Shown here: positions 21,444 to 32,827 of the stretch, piece by piece | Position numbering within the stretch: position 1 is the first letter of the stretch | Layout: each line of letters opens with the position of its first letter | Assembly: GCF_009859475.1 (NCBI RefSeq) | Contig: NZ_CP044549.1 | Coordinates: 5,456,001 to 5,520,000, forward strand | From: Hydrogenophaga sp. BPS33 | GTDB lineage: Bacteria > Pseudomonadota > Gammaproteobacteria > Burkholderiales > Burkholderiaceae_C | Reading direction: 5' to 3' | Length of the DNA: 64,000 nucleotides | Notes under the pieces: model-generated | What the model was told of the DNA's origin: nothing | The model's database searches: none | Seen by the model: the letters and a program-made list of their open reading frames with translations, nothing else | Position numbers and translations under genes: made by a program

Positions 21444-21833
21444 TCACTTGTAAATCGATTCGGGGTCTTTGAGGACGGGCTCCACCGCCTTCCAGCGATC
21501 GGCTTCCAGGCGCTGGAAGAAGCAGCTATGGCGGCCGGTGTGGCACGCGATGCCAGGCTCGTGTCCCAGTTGCGTGACCTTGAGCAACACGACATCGTTG
21601 TCGCAATCCATGCGGATGTCGTGCACGGTCTGCACGTGGCCGGATTCTTCGCCCTTGAACCACAGGCGAGCGCGCGAGCGGCTGAAGTACACCGCGCGAC
21701 CGAGCTCGGCGGTTTTCGCCAGCGCCTCGCGGTTCATCCAGGCGAACATCAGCACGTCGCCCGTCGAGGCCTCCTGCGCGATCACCGGCACGAGGCCATG
21801 CGCGTCCCACTTCACTTCGTCAAGCCAATTCAT
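21444..21833 (-). CDS. hisI: Phosphoribosyl-AMP cyclohydrolase
   Basis: Third step of histidine synthesis: opens the adenine ring of PR-AMP. It is a monofunctional 129-residue enzyme. It has the metal and zinc motif with [11 protein letters not shown] and the cysteine/histidine pair in [13 protein letters not shown]. Its start faces the start of the LapA-like gene across 116 bp, and hisF lies beyond that gene. hisI is therefore cut off from the main his operon. I see no convincing promoter for it on the minus strand. Confidence 0.96.
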   Translation of the reverse strand: MNWLDEVKWDAHGLVPVIAQEASTGDVLMFAWMNREALAKTAELGRAVYFSRSRARLWFKGEESGHVQTVHDIRMDCDNDVVLLKVTQLGHEPGIACHTGRHSCFFQRLEADRWKAVEPVLKDPESIYK

Positions 21834-21855
21834 CCGGTGAATCTACCATGGCCCC

Positions 21856-21884
21856 TTGACACGGGCACACCCCTGGAGCGAATG
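21856..21884 (+). promoter_or_regulatory. Candidate promoter for the LapA-like gene
   Basis: A perfect -35 hexamer TTGACA at 21856-21861, with only a weak -10-like GCGAAT or CGAATG 16-17 bp downstream. It lies about 65 bp before the ATG at 21950. The call rests on the -35 and the position, so it is tentative. Confidence 0.3.
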
Positions 21885-21949
21885 CCGTTAGGATGGGCCG
21901 GTCACGGGATGGCCATCGGCCGTCCAAGCGCTCAACAACGAGGAACACC

Positions 21950-22444
21950 ATGAAAGTTCGCACCCTGCTCCTGGTCCTTTTCATCCTGTTCATTGCCGGC
22001 TTCGTGGCCCTGAACTTCGAACAGATCCTGCAACCCACCGCACTCAACTTCGGCTTCACGCAGGTGCAGGCCCCCATGGGTCTGGTGCTGCTGGGCATGC
22101 TGGCCCTGGTGCTGGTGGTGTTCCTGGGCGCGCTGGTGTATTACCAGACCTTGCATCTGATGGAGGTGCGCCGCATCACGCGCGAGGCGGCGGACCAGCG
22201 TGTGCTCGCCGACAAGGCCGAGGCGTCGCGCTTTACCGAGTTGCGGCAGTACCTGCAGAACGAATCGCAGGCGGTGGTGGCGCGCGAACGCGAACTGTCG
22301 GACCGGTTGAGCGTGAAAATGGACCAGATGCAGGCCGCGCTCACCCAGGTGGTGGAGCAGACGGGCAACGGATTGAGCGCGAGCGTGGGTGAACTGGAAG
22401 ACCGGCTGGAGCGGCAGCTTCCCCCGCCCGGAGACCGAATCTGA
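21950..22444 (+). CDS. LapA-like (DUF1049-type) membrane protein with coiled coil
   Basis: Small membrane protein of 164 residues: two transmembrane helices (about 4-20 and 43-66), then a long charged helical region (about 75-155) likely to form a coiled coil. The TM1-NFEQ-TM2 pattern resembles the lipopolysaccharide assembly protein A domain. E. coli LapA works with LapB to control LpxC, but that role here is only inferred. Its start has GAGGAACACC upstream. It is encoded opposite to the his genes that flank it: hisF converges with 7 bp between stops, and hisI diverges. Confidence 0.75.
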   Translation: MKVRTLLLVLFILFIAGFVALNFEQILQPTALNFGFTQVQAPMGLVLLGMLALVLVVFLGALVYYQTLHLMEVRRITREAADQRVLADKAEASRFTELRQYLQNESQAVVARERELSDRLSVKMDQMQAALTQVVEQTGNGLSASVGELEDRLERQLPPPGDRI

Positions 22445-22451
22445 CAGGTCT

Positions 22452-23231
22452 TCAGCGCCGGACCGGGATACCGCGTTCGGCCATACGCGCCTTGGCCTGC
22501 GCCACGGTGTATTCGCCATAGTGGAAGATGCTGGCGGCCAGCACTGCATCCGCCCCGCCCTGCTGCACACCATCGGCCAGGTGATCGAGATTGCCCACGC
22601 CACCCGAAGCAATGACCGGGACAGGCACGGCATCGGCCACCGCACGGGTCAGTGCGAGATCGAAACCGGACTTCGTGCCGTCACGGTCCATGCTGGTCAG
22701 CAGGATCTCGCCCGCGCCGTGCTCGGCCATGCGGCGCGCCCAGTTCACCACATCCAGGCCGGTGTTCTTGCGCCCGCCATGGCTGTAAACGTCCCAACCT
22801 TCGCCGCGCTGGGCCAGGTCGTCACCCTGGCGGCGCTTGGCATCGATCGCCACCACGATGCATTGCGAGCCGTACTTGTCGGACGCGTCGCGGATCACCT
22901 GCGGGTTGGCGATGGCGGCGGAGTTGAAGCTGGTCTTGTCGGCACCCGCGTTGAGCAGGCGGCGCACGTCTTCCACGGTGCGCACCCCACCGCCCACGGT
23001 GAGGGGGATGAAGACCTGCGAGGCCACGGCTTCAATGATGTGGAGGATGAGGTCGCGGCCATCGGAGGTGGCCGTGATGTCCAGAAAGGTCAGTTCGTCG
23101 GCGCCTTGCTCGTTGTAGCGGGCCGCGATCTCCACCGGGTCGCCCGCATCGCGCAATTCGACGAAGTTCACGCCCTTGACGACACGGCCGCCCGTCACAT
23201 CCAGGCAGGGAATGATGCGTTTAGCGAGCAT
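22452..23231 (-). CDS. hisF: Imidazole glycerol phosphate synthase, cyclase subunit
   Basis: With HisH it turns PRFAR and glutamine-derived ammonia into IGP and AICAR. It is 259 residues, a TIM barrel. The catalytic aspartates are in the N-terminal [16 protein letters not shown] and the mid-barrel [15 protein letters not shown] segments. The phosphate-binding loop [13 protein letters not shown] is near 220. It lies 9 bp after hisA and ends the hisG-F run on this strand. Confidence 0.97.
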   Translation of the reverse strand: MLAKRIIPCLDVTGGRVVKGVNFVELRDAGDPVEIAARYNEQGADELTFLDITATSDGRDLILHIIEAVASQVFIPLTVGGGVRTVEDVRRLLNAGADKTSFNSAAIANPQVIRDASDKYGSQCIVVAIDAKRRQGDDLAQRGEGWDVYSHGGRKNTGLDVVNWARRMAEHGAGEILLTSMDRDGTKSGFDLALTRAVADAVPVPVIASGGVGNLDHLADGVQQGGADAVLAASIFHYGEYTVAQAKARMAERGIPVRR

Positions 23232-23240
23232 AAAGAACGG

Positions 23241-23981
23241 TCATCCGTTGAGCTCGTCTGCCAGGTTCTGCGCGGCCTCAAAATCCAGATCGCCGCTGTA
23301 GATCGAGCGGCCACAGATCACGCCTTCGACGCCCTCGTCTTCCACGGCGCACAGCGCGCGAATGTCCTCCAGGTTGGACAGCCCACCCGACGCGATGACC
23401 GGGATGGAGAGGGCCTGAGCCAGTTTGACGGTGGCCTCGATGTTGATGCCGGAGAGCATGCCGTCGCGGCCGATGTCGGTATAGATGATGCCTTCGACGC
23501 CGTAGTCCTCGAATTTCTTGCCCAGATCGACGACTTCGTGGCCGGTGAGCTTGCTCCAGCCATCGGTGGCGACCTTGCCGTCCTTGGCATCCAGGCCCAC
23601 GATGATGTGGCCGCCGAACGCAGTGCACGCATCCTGCAGGAAGCCTGGGTTCTTCACCGCAGCGGTACCGATGATGACGTAGCGCAAGCCCGCGTCGAGA
23701 TAGCGCTCAACGGTGTCGAGATCGCGGATGCCGCCGCCCAGCTGTACGTCCACCTCGGAGCCGATTTCCTTCAGGATGGAACGGATGGCCTGCTCGTTCT
23801 TGGGCTTGCCGGCGAAGGCACCGTTGAGGTCCACCAGGTGCACGCGGCGCGCGCCCTTGTCGACCCAACTGCGGGCGATCGCCGCCGGGTTGTCCCCGAA
23901 CACCGTGGATTGGTCCATGTCGCCCTGTTTGAGGCGAACGCACTGGCCGTCTTTCAGATCAATGGCAGGAATCAGCAACAT
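23241..23981 (-). CDS. hisA: ProFAR isomerase
   Basis: Opens the ribose of ProFAR by an Amadori rearrangement to give PRFAR. It is 246 residues, a TIM barrel related to HisF. The catalytic Asp lies in [17 protein letters not shown] and the second in [14 protein letters not shown]. The phosphate loop [13 protein letters not shown] is present. It lies between hisH and hisF on the same strand. Confidence 0.97.
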   Translation of the reverse strand: MLLIPAIDLKDGQCVRLKQGDMDQSTVFGDNPAAIARSWVDKGARRVHLVDLNGAFAGKPKNEQAIRSILKEIGSEVDVQLGGGIRDLDTVERYLDAGLRYVIIGTAAVKNPGFLQDACTAFGGHIIVGLDAKDGKVATDGWSKLTGHEVVDLGKKFEDYGVEGIIYTDIGRDGMLSGINIEATVKLAQALSIPVIASGGLSNLEDIRALCAVEDEGVEGVICGRSIYSGDLDFEAAQNLADELNG

Positions 23982-24011
23982 GATGGTGTGAATGGAAGGC
24001 GGGTGGACAGA

Positions 24012-24674
24012 TCAAGGGTTCCAGGACAGGAAGTTGCGGTACAGCGCCAGGCCCTGGTCGGCGCTTTTCTCCGGGTGAAACTGGGTGGCGAAAATATTAT
24101 CGCGGGCGATGGCCGCCGCAAAGCGCCCACCATAGTCGGCCTCGCCCACGATGTGTTCGATTTGCGAAGGCCGAGCATAAAAGCTGTGCACGAAATAGAA
24201 ATAGGCCCCGTCCCCGATGCCGGCCCACAAAGGATGCGACGGGCCACGCCCCAGCGCGTGGAACACCTGATTCCAGCCCATCTGCGGCACCTTGAAGCGG
24301 CTGCCATCGGCCTGCCGGCGGCCTTCGAGCTGGAAACGCACCACTTCTCCGGGCATGAGGCCCAGGCCATCGGTCGGACCTTCTTCGCTGCGCTGCAACA
24401 GCATCTGCATGCCCACGCACACGCCGAACAAGGGCTTGTTCGCGGCGGCATGCAGCACCGCGTCGAGCAGGCCGGAGTTCGCCAGCTCGCGCATGCAATC
24501 GCCCATGTGGCCCTGACCGGGCAGCACCACGCGATCGGCATCGAGCACGGCCTGCGCCTCGCCCGTGACCAGCACTTCCACGTCTTCGGCGCGCGCCACG
24601 TGCTGCACGGCCTGCGACACGGAGCGCAGGTTGCCACTGCCGTAGTCCACCACGGCGACTGTCTTGCGTTTCAT
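24012..24674 (-). CDS. hisH: Imidazole glycerol phosphate synthase, glutaminase subunit
   Basis: Class I glutamine amidotransferase that feeds ammonia to HisF. It is 220 residues. The nucleophile Cys is in [10 protein letters not shown] (about 84), and the His-Glu pair is in [13 protein letters not shown] near 195. The N-terminus [14 protein letters not shown] is typical. It is separated from hisA by about 30 bp and from hisB by about 13 bp. Confidence 0.97.
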   Translation of the reverse strand: MKRKTVAVVDYGSGNLRSVSQAVQHVARAEDVEVLVTGEAQAVLDADRVVLPGQGHMGDCMRELANSGLLDAVLHAAANKPLFGVCVGMQMLLQRSEEGPTDGLGLMPGEVVRFQLEGRRQADGSRFKVPQMGWNQVFHALGRGPSHPLWAGIGDGAYFYFVHSFYARPSQIEHIVGEADYGGRFAAAIARDNIFATQFHPEKSADQGLALYRNFLSWNP

Positions 24675-24687
24675 CGGACGGGAAAAC

Positions 24688-25308
24688 TCAGAGCGAGCCT
24701 TTGGTCGAGGGAATCACGTCGCCCATGCGCGCATCGCGCTCCAGGGCCATGCGCAGGGCGCGTGCAAATGCCTTGAACACGGTTTCGGCCTGGTGGTGGG
24801 CGTTTTCACCGTGGAGATTGTCGATGTGCAGCGTCACACCCGCGTGGTTGACGAAGCCTTGGAAGAATTCGAACGCGAGCTGCGTGTCGAATCCGCCGAC
24901 CATGCCGCTCTTGAAGGGCACGCGCATGTGCAGGCCGGGACGGCCCGAGAAATCGATGACGACGCGCGACAGCGCCTCGTCCAGCGGCACGTAGGCGTGG
25001 CCGTAGCGCCGGATGCCCTTCTTGTCGCCCACCGCTTGCGCGAAGGCCTGGCCGAGGGTAATGCCCACGTCCTCCACGGTGTGGTGGCCATCGATGTGCA
25101 AGTCGCCCTTGGCCTGGATGTCGAGGTCGATCAGGCCATGGCGGGCGATCTGGTCGAGCATGTGGTCGAAGAAGCCGATGCCGGTGGACAGGTTGGCCTT
25201 GCCCGTGCCGTCGATGTTGATGCGCAGCTCGATCTGTGTTTCGGCGGTGTTGCGCTGCACCTGCGCCACGCGGTCGGACACGGAAGGGACGGAAATCGGC
25301 TGGGTCAT
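24688..25308 (-). CDS. hisB: Imidazoleglycerol-phosphate dehydratase
   Basis: Dehydrates IGP to imidazole acetol phosphate. It is a monofunctional dehydratase of 206 residues without the HisB-N phosphatase domain, so histidinol phosphatase must be encoded elsewhere. The manganese-binding motifs [11 protein letters not shown] and [14 protein letters not shown] are intact. The start ATG at 25308 overlaps the hisC stop (ATGA); the upstream open frame is a shadow. Confidence 0.97.
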   Translation of the reverse strand: MTQPISVPSVSDRVAQVQRNTAETQIELRINIDGTGKANLSTGIGFFDHMLDQIARHGLIDLDIQAKGDLHIDGHHTVEDVGITLGQAFAQAVGDKKGIRRYGHAYVPLDEALSRVVIDFSGRPGLHMRVPFKSGMVGGFDTQLAFEFFQGFVNHAGVTLHIDNLHGENAHHQAETVFKAFARALRMALERDARMGDVIPSTKGSL

Positions 25309-26393
25309 AGAGCAGTCTGGAGAGCGCGAATCAGAAAGGCGGTTTCGGAGGGTGTGCCCACGGTCAGGCGCAGGCACTGGGTCAACAACGGGTGCATTTT
25401 AGAAACATTCTTGACCAGAATGCCCTGGGCCTTGAGCGCGTCGAAGCTGCGCTGAGCATCGGGCACCCGCACCAGGACCATATTGGCTTCGCTGGCGAAG
25501 GGTGTGACGCCGGGCAGACGGGCGAGCGCGTCGAGCAGCACGGCGCGCTGTTCGCAGATCTGCGCGGCCTGCTCGGCAAACACCCCGGTGTGCTCCAGCG
25601 CGAACAAGGCGCACTCGGCGTTGAGCACGCTCACGTTGTACGGTGGACGCAGTTTGTCGATTTCGTGCACCAGCGCCTGCGCGCCGAGCATGTAGCCGAC
25701 GCGCACCCCCGCCAGGCCGAACTTGGAGAGCGTGCGCATGAGCAGCACGTGCGCATGGGCCTGGGGATGCGCGCGAATCTCGTCGAGCCAGCTGCGGCTG
25801 GAGAACGGTTGGTAGGCCTCGTCCATCACCACCAGGCCGCCAAAGCCAGCCGCTTCGGCGATCAGGCGGCGGATGGTGTCGGCGTTCCAGAGGTTGGCCG
25901 TGGGGTTGTTGGGATAGGCGATGAAGGTGATGGCGGGCTTGTGCTCGCGCATCGCGCCCAGCATGGCGGCTTCGTCGAGCTCGAAGTCGGCGGTGAGCGG
26001 CACGCCGACGAACTTCAAGCCTTGCAGCTGCGCGCTCATGGCGTACATCACGAAGCCCGGCACCGGCGCCAGGACCGTCGCACCGGGCAGATCGCAGCCC
26101 ATGGCCAGCAGCGAAATGAGTTCGTCCGAACCGTTGCCCAGCATCAGGCCGTAGCCCTCGGGCAGATTCACGTAGCGTGCCAATGCCTGCTTGAGTTCGT
26201 CGATGCGCTCACCTGGGTAGCGGTGTATGGCAACGGCGCCCAGCCGCGCACCCAGCTCGGCCTGCAGCGCCGGCGGCAACGCAAAGGGGTTCTCCATGGC
26301 GTCGAGCTTGACCAAACCGGTCGACGGCTGGATGGCATAGGCGTGCATGGATTGCACGTCCTGGCGGATCACGCCCAAGGGGTTCTGACTCAC
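25305..26393 (-). CDS. hisC: Histidinol-phosphate aminotransferase
   Basis: PLP-dependent fold type I transaminase that converts imidazole acetol phosphate to histidinol phosphate. It is 362 residues. The PLP Schiff-base lysine is K224 in [16 protein letters not shown]. Other motifs are NGSDELI (about 87-93), [10 protein letters not shown] and [11 protein letters not shown]. It overlaps hisD and hisB by 4 bp at either end, indicating tight coupling. Confidence 0.96.
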   Translation of the reverse strand: MSQNPLGVIRQDVQSMHAYAIQPSTGLVKLDAMENPFALPPALQAELGARLGAVAIHRYPGERIDELKQALARYVNLPEGYGLMLGNGSDELISLLAMGCDLPGATVLAPVPGFVMYAMSAQLQGLKFVGVPLTADFELDEAAMLGAMREHKPAITFIAYPNNPTANLWNADTIRRLIAEAAGFGGLVVMDEAYQPFSSRSWLDEIRAHPQAHAHVLLMRTLSKFGLAGVRVGYMLGAQALVHEIDKLRPPYNVSVLNAECALFALEHTGVFAEQAAQICEQRAVLLDALARLPGVTPFASEANMVLVRVPDAQRSFDALKAQGILVKNVSKMHPLLTQCLRLTVGTPSETAFLIRALQTAL

Positions 26394-27781
26394 TTCGTCT
26401 CTCGCATCGGTGGCACGCGATCCAGGCGCAGCTCGGCCGCGCGCGCGTGCGCCTGCAGGCCCTCGCCATACGCCATTTCAGCGGCGATCCGGCCCAGGCC
26501 CTGCGCGCCGGCCTGGCTCACTTCGATCAGGCTGCTGCGTTTCTGGAAGTCGTACACGCCCAGGGGCGAGGAGAAACGCGCGGTGCCGCTGGTGGGCAGC
26601 ACGTGGTTGGGGCCCGCGCAGTAGTCGCCCAGGCTTTCGCTGGTGTAGGCACCCAGGAAGATGGCGCCGGCGTGCTTGAGCAGCGGCTCCCAGCGGTGCG
26701 GATCGGCGCTGGACACCTCCAGGTGTTCGGGGGCAATGCGGTTGCTGATGGCGCAGGCCTCTTCCATGCTGCGCGTGTGGATCAGCGCGCCCCGGTCGTT
26801 CAGGCTCTTGGCGATGATGGCCGCGCGCGGCATGGTGGGCAGCAGGCGATCGATCTCGCGCTGCACGGCGTCGATGTAGGCTGCGTCCGGGCACAGCAGG
26901 ATGCTTTGCGCCAGCTCGTCGTGTTCGGCCTGGCTGAACAGGTCCATCGCAACCCATTCGGCCGGCGTGCTGCCATCGGCCAGCACCAGGATTTCGCTCG
27001 GGCCGGCGATCATGTCGATGCCGACGGTGCCGAAGACGCGCTTCTTCGCGCTGGCCACATAGGCGTTGCCCGGCCCGGTGATCTTGTCGACCTTGGGCAC
27101 GGTGGCCGTGCCGTAGGCGAGCGCGGCCACGGCTTGCGCACCGCCGATGGTGAAGGCGCGCGTGACGCCTGCAACAAAGGCGGCCGCCATTACGAGCTCG
27201 TTGCGCTCACCGCGGTTCGCCGTGGCCTCACCACGCCCCCCCGTGGCGACACTGCCGCGCACCGGCGTGGGCACCACCATGATGATCTCCTGCACCCCCG
27301 CCACGTGCGCGGGCACGGCGTTCATGATCAGGCTGGAGGGGTAGGCCGCTTTGCCACCGGGCACGTAAATGCCCACGCGGTCCAGCGGCGTGACCTTCTG
27401 GCCCAGCAGCGTGCCGTCTTCATCGCGGTAGCTCCAGCTCTCGCCGCCGGCCTTCTTCTGCGCCTCGTGGTAGCTGCGCACGCGGCGCGTGGCCGCTTGC
27501 AGCGCTTCGCGTTGTGCCGCCGGCAAGCCGTCGAACGCGGCCTTGAAGTCGGCCTGCGTCAATTCCAACGCCGCCATGTCGCTCGCGGCCAGCCCGTCGA
27601 AGCGAGCGGTGTACTCGAGCACCGCCGCGTCGCCGCGCACACGCACATCGGCCAGGATGTCGGCCACGCGCTGCTCGATCGCGCCATCGGTCTCGTCCGA
27701 CCAATGCAGGCGGGCGGCAAACTGCGCCTCGAAGCCTGGGGCGGCGGTGGACAGGCGGGCGGGTCGGGCGGAAAGGCTCAT
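26390..27781 (-). CDS. hisD: Histidinol dehydrogenase
   Basis: Catalyses the last two oxidations, histidinol to histidine, with NAD and zinc. It is 463 residues. Family motifs seen are [34 protein letters not shown], the signature [12 protein letters not shown] and the zinc-ligand region [11 protein letters not shown]. The C-terminal segment [10 protein letters not shown] is also conserved. It lies 5 bp after hisG and overlaps hisC by 4 bp. Confidence 0.97.
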   Translation of the reverse strand: MSLSARPARLSTAAPGFEAQFAARLHWSDETDGAIEQRVADILADVRVRGDAAVLEYTARFDGLAASDMAALELTQADFKAAFDGLPAAQREALQAATRRVRSYHEAQKKAGGESWSYRDEDGTLLGQKVTPLDRVGIYVPGGKAAYPSSLIMNAVPAHVAGVQEIIMVVPTPVRGSVATGGRGEATANRGERNELVMAAAFVAGVTRAFTIGGAQAVAALAYGTATVPKVDKITGPGNAYVASAKKRVFGTVGIDMIAGPSEILVLADGSTPAEWVAMDLFSQAEHDELAQSILLCPDAAYIDAVQREIDRLLPTMPRAAIIAKSLNDRGALIHTRSMEEACAISNRIAPEHLEVSSADPHRWEPLLKHAGAIFLGAYTSESLGDYCAGPNHVLPTSGTARFSSPLGVYDFQKRSSLIEVSQAGAQGLGRIAAEMAYGEGLQAHARAAELRLDRVPPMRETK

Positions 27782-27786
27782 GGGCG

Positions 27787-28421
27787 TTACTTGACGATCG
27801 CTTGCGCGAAGGCGTCGATGATGGGGCGGATGACCGCCTGCTTGAGTTTGAGCGAGGCCTGGTTGACCACCAGGCGCGCGCTGATGTCCATGATGCGTTC
27901 GACTTCGATCAGGTGGTTGGCCTTGAGCGTGTTGCCGGTGGACACCAGATCGACGATGGCATCGGCCAGGCCGGTCAGCGGGGCCAGCTCCATGCTGCCG
28001 TAGAGCTTGATCAGGTCCACGTGCACGCCCTTGCTCGCGAAGAACTCGCGCGCGATGGCGGTGTATTTGGTGGCGACCTTCAGGCGCGAGCCCTGGCGCA
28101 CAGCCGAGGCGTAGTCGAAGTCGGCGCGCACGGCCACGCTGACGCGGCAGCGCGAGATGTTCAGGTCCAGCGGCTGGTACAGGCCTTGGCCGCCGTGCTC
28201 GATCAGCGTGTCCTTGCCGGTCACACCGATGTCGGCGCCGCCGTACTCCACGTAGGTCGGCACGTCGGTGGCGCGCACCAGCACCACGCGCACGTCAGGC
28301 TTGCTGGTCGGCAGGATGAGCTTGCGCGACTTTTCGGGGTCCTCCAGCACCTCGATGCCCGCGGCCTTGAGCAACGGCAGGGTCTCGTCGAAGATGCGGC
28401 CCTTGGACAACGCCAACGTGA

Positions 28422-28425
<4 letters not shown>
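27787..28425 (-). CDS. hisG: ATP phosphoribosyltransferase, short form
   Basis: First, committed step of histidine synthesis: condenses ATP with PRPP. At 212 residues it is the short form, which lacks the C-terminal regulatory domain and needs HisZ for activity and feedback control. hisZ is not in this window. Motifs include the N-terminal [16 protein letters not shown] and the PRPP loop [12 protein letters not shown]. It overlaps murA by 4 bp upstream, so histidine genes may be partly transcribed from the murA side. Confidence 0.96.
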
Positions 28426-29702
<1,277 letters not shown>

Positions 29703-29710
29703 GGCGCGTG

Positions 29711-29956
29711 TCAGCTTCGGGGTTGGGCCGCCCATTCGGCGGGGGTGTAGGTCTTCATCGACAAGGCGTGCACCTCGTCGGTCTGGATGCGGCCGCCCAG
29801 CGTGCCGTAGACGGCCTGGTGGCGCTTGATCAGGCGCAGTCCGTCGAACGCAGGTGAGACGATCACAGCGGACCAATGGCGGCCGTCGCCCGAGACTTCG
29901 AGGTGCTCGCAGGGCAGGCCGGCGGCGATGAGAGATTGCAGTTCTTCAGACGTCAT
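29711..29956 (-). CDS. ibaG: BolA-family protein (IbaG-like)
   Basis: Small BolA-fold protein of 81 residues. IbaG/BolA proteins bind [2Fe-2S] clusters together with monothiol glutaredoxins and affect envelope and acid-stress traits. The core is [30 protein letters not shown], with the family His near the helix and a second conserved His in [17 protein letters not shown]. The IbaG name is preferred over BolA because of the position next to murA and mla. Confidence 0.9.
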   Translation of the reverse strand: MTSEELQSLIAAGLPCEHLEVSGDGRHWSAVIVSPAFDGLRLIKRHQAVYGTLGGRIQTDEVHALSMKTYTPAEWAAQPRS

Positions 29957-29963
29957 GGGTTCT

Positions 29964-30719
29964 TTAGTGCCGGATCTTGTAGCCGGTCTTCAAGAGGTGC
30001 AACGCGATCGCGCTCACCACGGCGAGCGCGCAGCCCACCAGCATCAGGCTGATCCATGGTGAGACGTCGCTCTTGCCGAAAAAGCCGTATCGGAAACCGT
30101 CGATCATGTAGAAGAACGGGTTGAGGTGGCTCACGCGCTGCCAGAAATCGGGCAGGGAATGGATGGAGTAGAACACGCCCGAGAGGAAGGTCATGGGCAT
30201 GATGAGGAAGTTCTGGAACGCGGCCATCTGGTCGAATTTCTCGGCCCACAACCCGGCGATCAACCCCAGCGCGCCGAGCAGTGCGGCCCCCATGAAGCCG
30301 AATGCCAGGATCCACAGCGGCGCCACCAGCGAGGGCTGCGCGAACCACCAGGTCACCACCAGAACCCCCAGGCCCACGGCCACGCCGCGCACAATGGACG
30401 AGCCTACGTAGGCCACGAACCACGCACGGTGCGAGAGCGGAGTGAGCAGCAGGAACACGATGTTGCCCATCATCTTGCTCTGGATCAGCGAAGAGGAGCT
30501 GTTGGCAAAGGCGTTCTGCAGCACGCTCATCATCACCAGGCCCGGCAGCAGGAAGGCGGTGTAGCTCACCGAGTCGTAGACCTGCACGCGGCCTTCGAGC
30601 ACGTGGCCGAAGATCATGAGGTACAGGATGGCGGTGATCACCGGGGCGGCCACAGTCTGGAAACCGACTTTCCAGAAGCGCAGCACTTCCTTGTAAAAGA
30701 GGGTTTGCCAGCCGGTCAT
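29964..30719 (-). CDS. ABC-2 type exporter permease
   Basis: Integral-membrane subunit (251 residues, about six helices) of an ABC-2 exporter. It has the ABC2_membrane pattern: FYKEVLRFWKVGFQTVAAPV at the N-terminus and the loop FLSGVFYSIHSLPDFWQRVS-HLNPFFYMIDGFRYGF, which resembles E. coli YadH. The start ATG at 30719 follows the ATPase gene after about 60 bp. The substrate is unknown; the position between mla and ibaG hints at an envelope lipid or polymer. Confidence 0.88.
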   Translation of the reverse strand: MTGWQTLFYKEVLRFWKVGFQTVAAPVITAILYLMIFGHVLEGRVQVYDSVSYTAFLLPGLVMMSVLQNAFANSSSSLIQSKMMGNIVFLLLTPLSHRAWFVAYVGSSIVRGVAVGLGVLVVTWWFAQPSLVAPLWILAFGFMGAALLGALGLIAGLWAEKFDQMAAFQNFLIMPMTFLSGVFYSIHSLPDFWQRVSHLNPFFYMIDGFRYGFFGKSDVSPWISLMLVGCALAVVSAIALHLLKTGYKIRH

Positions 30720-30780
30720 TGAACTACCTTCCGCGCGATGCGCTGCGGGACTGAGCGCCTTCGGAACGGCCGTGCGGCGC

Positions 30781-31719
30781 TCATACCGCCACCTCCACCG
30801 ACGCAACGGGGCGCGATTGCGCGCCGGTGAGATCGAGGAACACGTCTTCCAGGTCGGCCTTGCGGATCTCGATGTCCTCGGGCGACACGCCCACCTCGCG
30901 CAAGCGCGCGAGGATGCGCTCTACCGCCAGCGCGTCGTTGGCGGGCAACTGCACCACACGCCCGGTGATGCGGGCCTGCACCGCGAGATCGGTCGGCAGG
31001 GCCGCATCGGTCTTGAAGCGCAGCACGTTGGAAGCGGCACGCGCCAACAGCGCCGATGTGGTCTCGAGCGCCGCCACCCGGCCCTGCTTGAGCATGGCGA
31101 TGCGCCCGCACAGCGCCTCGGCCTCCTCCAGGTAGTGGGTGGTCAGCAACACGGTACTGCCCATGCGCTTGTTGAGGTCGGAGACGAACTGCCACAAGGT
31201 CTGGCGCAATTCCACGTCCACGCCGGCGGTGGGTTCGTCGAGCACGATCACGGCGGGCTTGTGCACCAGTGCCTGCGCGATCAGAACGCGGCGCTTCATG
31301 CCGCCTGAGAGCTGGCGCATGTTGGCGGTGGCTTTGTCGGCCAGGCCCAGGCCTTCGAGCAACTCGTCGATCCAGGCGTCGTTGCGCTGGATGCCGAAGT
31401 AGCCAGACTGGATGCGCAGCGCCTCGCGCACATTGAAAAAGGGGTCGAACACCAGTTCCTGCGGCACCACGCCCAATTGGCGGCGCGCCCGGGCAAAGTC
31501 GGCCTGCACATCGGCCCCGTTGACCAGCACGCGTCCCGAGCTGGCGCGCGCCAAACCCGCCAGCACGCTGATGAGTGTGGTCTTGCCCGCGCCGTTGGGG
31601 CCCAGCAGGCCGAAGAACTCGCCCGGCTCGATGTCGAACGACACCGATTGCAGCGCATGCAGGTCGCCGCGCGGCGTGGAATAGGTTTTGGAGACTTGCT
31701 GGAAGGAAACGGCTGGCAT
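30781..31719 (-). CDS. ABC exporter ATP-binding protein
   Basis: Nucleotide-binding subunit of 312 residues. Walker A is GPNGAGKTT near 40, the signature is LSGGMKRRVLIAQAL, Walker B is VIVLDEPTAGVD, and the H-loop is TTHYLEEAEAL. The C-terminal 90 residues form the accessory domain common to DrrA/YadG-type exporter ATPases. It pairs with the permease gene downstream. A 121-bp leader separates it from mlaB and contains a perfect hairpin. Confidence 0.92.
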   Translation of the reverse strand: MPAVSFQQVSKTYSTPRGDLHALQSVSFDIEPGEFFGLLGPNGAGKTTLISVLAGLARASSGRVLVNGADVQADFARARRQLGVVPQELVFDPFFNVREALRIQSGYFGIQRNDAWIDELLEGLGLADKATANMRQLSGGMKRRVLIAQALVHKPAVIVLDEPTAGVDVELRQTLWQFVSDLNKRMGSTVLLTTHYLEEAEALCGRIAMLKQGRVAALETTSALLARAASNVLRFKTDAALPTDLAVQARITGRVVQLPANDALAVERILARLREVGVSPEDIEIRKADLEDVFLDLTGAQSRPVASVEVAV

Positions 31720-31751
31720 GCGCGGGCGGGACCCAAGGACTCGTCGGCCAC

Positions 31752-31770
31752 GGCGCAGGACATCTGCGCC
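31752..31770 (-). terminator. Hairpin between mlaB and the ABC exporter ATPase gene
   Basis: Perfect 7-bp stem GGCGCAG/CTGCGCC with a 5-base loop, in the 121-bp gap after mlaB. No T-run follows on the minus strand. It may attenuate read-through from mla into the exporter genes or may simply be a leader structure. Confidence 0.28.
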
Positions 31771-31840
31771 GGCGCTGGCGAACCAGGTATTTTATGCGGG
31801 CCACCCCTTCTGCGCTGGGCTGGGGTCACCCGCAACGGGG

Positions 31841-32119
31841 TCAAGCAGCCAGCAACTCGCGCACCCCGTAGAGCGACGCCAAGGCCTCCAACCGACCCGG
31901 CCAGCGGCTCACGCGCAGGGACTGGCCCTTGGCCAGCAGCTGGCGGCGCAGCTCCAGCAGCACCGCCAGCGCCGACGAATCGAACACCTGAAGCGGGCCG
32001 GCATCGATCTCTACCACGGCGCCCGCCCGCTGCGAGACTTCACCCTCCAGGCGGGACAGCACCTGGTCCGCCTCGCTCAAGGTCAGGCGCTCGGGAAGCG
32101 CCAGAAGGACTTCGGCCAT
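31841..32119 (-). CDS. mlaB: STAS-domain protein MlaB
   Basis: Small STAS protein (92 residues) that stabilises the MlaFEDB inner-membrane ABC complex by binding MlaF. The STAS core is seen in VVEIDAGPLQVFDSSALAVLLELRRQ. It contains the DSSALAVLL element used by the family at the MlaF interface. It closes the mla operon, 15 bp after mlaC. Confidence 0.9.
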   Translation of the reverse strand: MAEVLLALPERLTLSEADQVLSRLEGEVSQRAGAVVEIDAGPLQVFDSSALAVLLELRRQLLAKGQSLRVSRWPGRLEALASLYGVRELLAA

Positions 32120-32134
32120 GGTTTCTCGGCCGGC

Positions 32135-32758
32135 TTATTTGCCGGCCATGTTCTTGTTGGTCTGCGTCAGCCAGGCCAGGATGCCGTCCACGCCCTTGCC
32201 GTTGCCCGCCTCCTGCGCGAAACGCGTGCGGTAGTTTTCGCCCAACCAGGCACCCAGCACGTTGAGGTCGATGACCTTCCAGCCAGACGCTTCCTTCTGC
32301 AGCTTGTAGTCCAGCTGGATGTCACCGGAACCCTGGCCCTTCACGAAGGAGCGCACGACCACTTCCGTGTCGGCGGGGTTGGCGCGGAACGGGCGGAAAC
32401 TCAGGGTCTGGTCCTTCACTTCACTCAGGGCGCCGGAGTAGGTGCGCAACAGCAGCGTTTTGAACTCCTCCTGCAGGCGCGTCTGCTGTTCGGGCGTGGC
32501 CTGAGACCAGTACCGGGCCGTCGCGAACCTGGTCAGTTGCTCGAAGTTCACGTTGGGCATGATCTTGCTGTCCACCAGGGCCACGATCTTGGCCATGTCG
32601 CCGTCGCGCAGTGCGGGATCGGCCTTGATGGTGGCCAGCACCTCGTTCGACAGGCGCTTGACCATCGCATCGGGGGCTTCGACCTTGGCCCATGCGGGTG
32701 CCAGCGCAAAACCGGAGAGCGAAACGGCCAACGCGGCCAGCCAGGAACGTCTTTTCAT
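32135..32758 (-). CDS. mlaC: Periplasmic phospholipid-binding protein MlaC
   Basis: Shuttles phospholipid between outer-membrane MlaA and the inner-membrane MlaFEDB complex. It is 207 residues with a Sec signal peptide (MKRRSWLAALAVSLSGFALAPAWA). The mature MlaC/Ttg2D fold shows MPNVNFEQLTRFATARYW, TLLLRTYSGALSE and WKVIDLNVLGAWLGENYRTRF. Of two adjacent ATGs, the one at 32758 gives better spacing from the AAGGA upstream; the other is at 32761. Confidence 0.95.
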   Translation of the reverse strand: MKRRSWLAALAVSLSGFALAPAWAKVEAPDAMVKRLSNEVLATIKADPALRDGDMAKIVALVDSKIMPNVNFEQLTRFATARYWSQATPEQQTRLQEEFKTLLLRTYSGALSEVKDQTLSFRPFRANPADTEVVVRSFVKGQGSGDIQLDYKLQKEASGWKVIDLNVLGAWLGENYRTRFAQEAGNGKGVDGILAWLTQTNKNMAGK

Positions 32759-32827
32759 CATGAATCCTTTCGGGGCCAAAGCCCTGCTGCGGAACCCGCA
32801 GCCTAAGCGGTGTGAGTAAACCGGGTG

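Noticed and set aside
22389..24776. 795-codon plus-strand frame opposite hisF, hisA and hisH
   Set aside because: The three his enzymes on the minus strand account fully for the region; the antisense translation is low-complexity.
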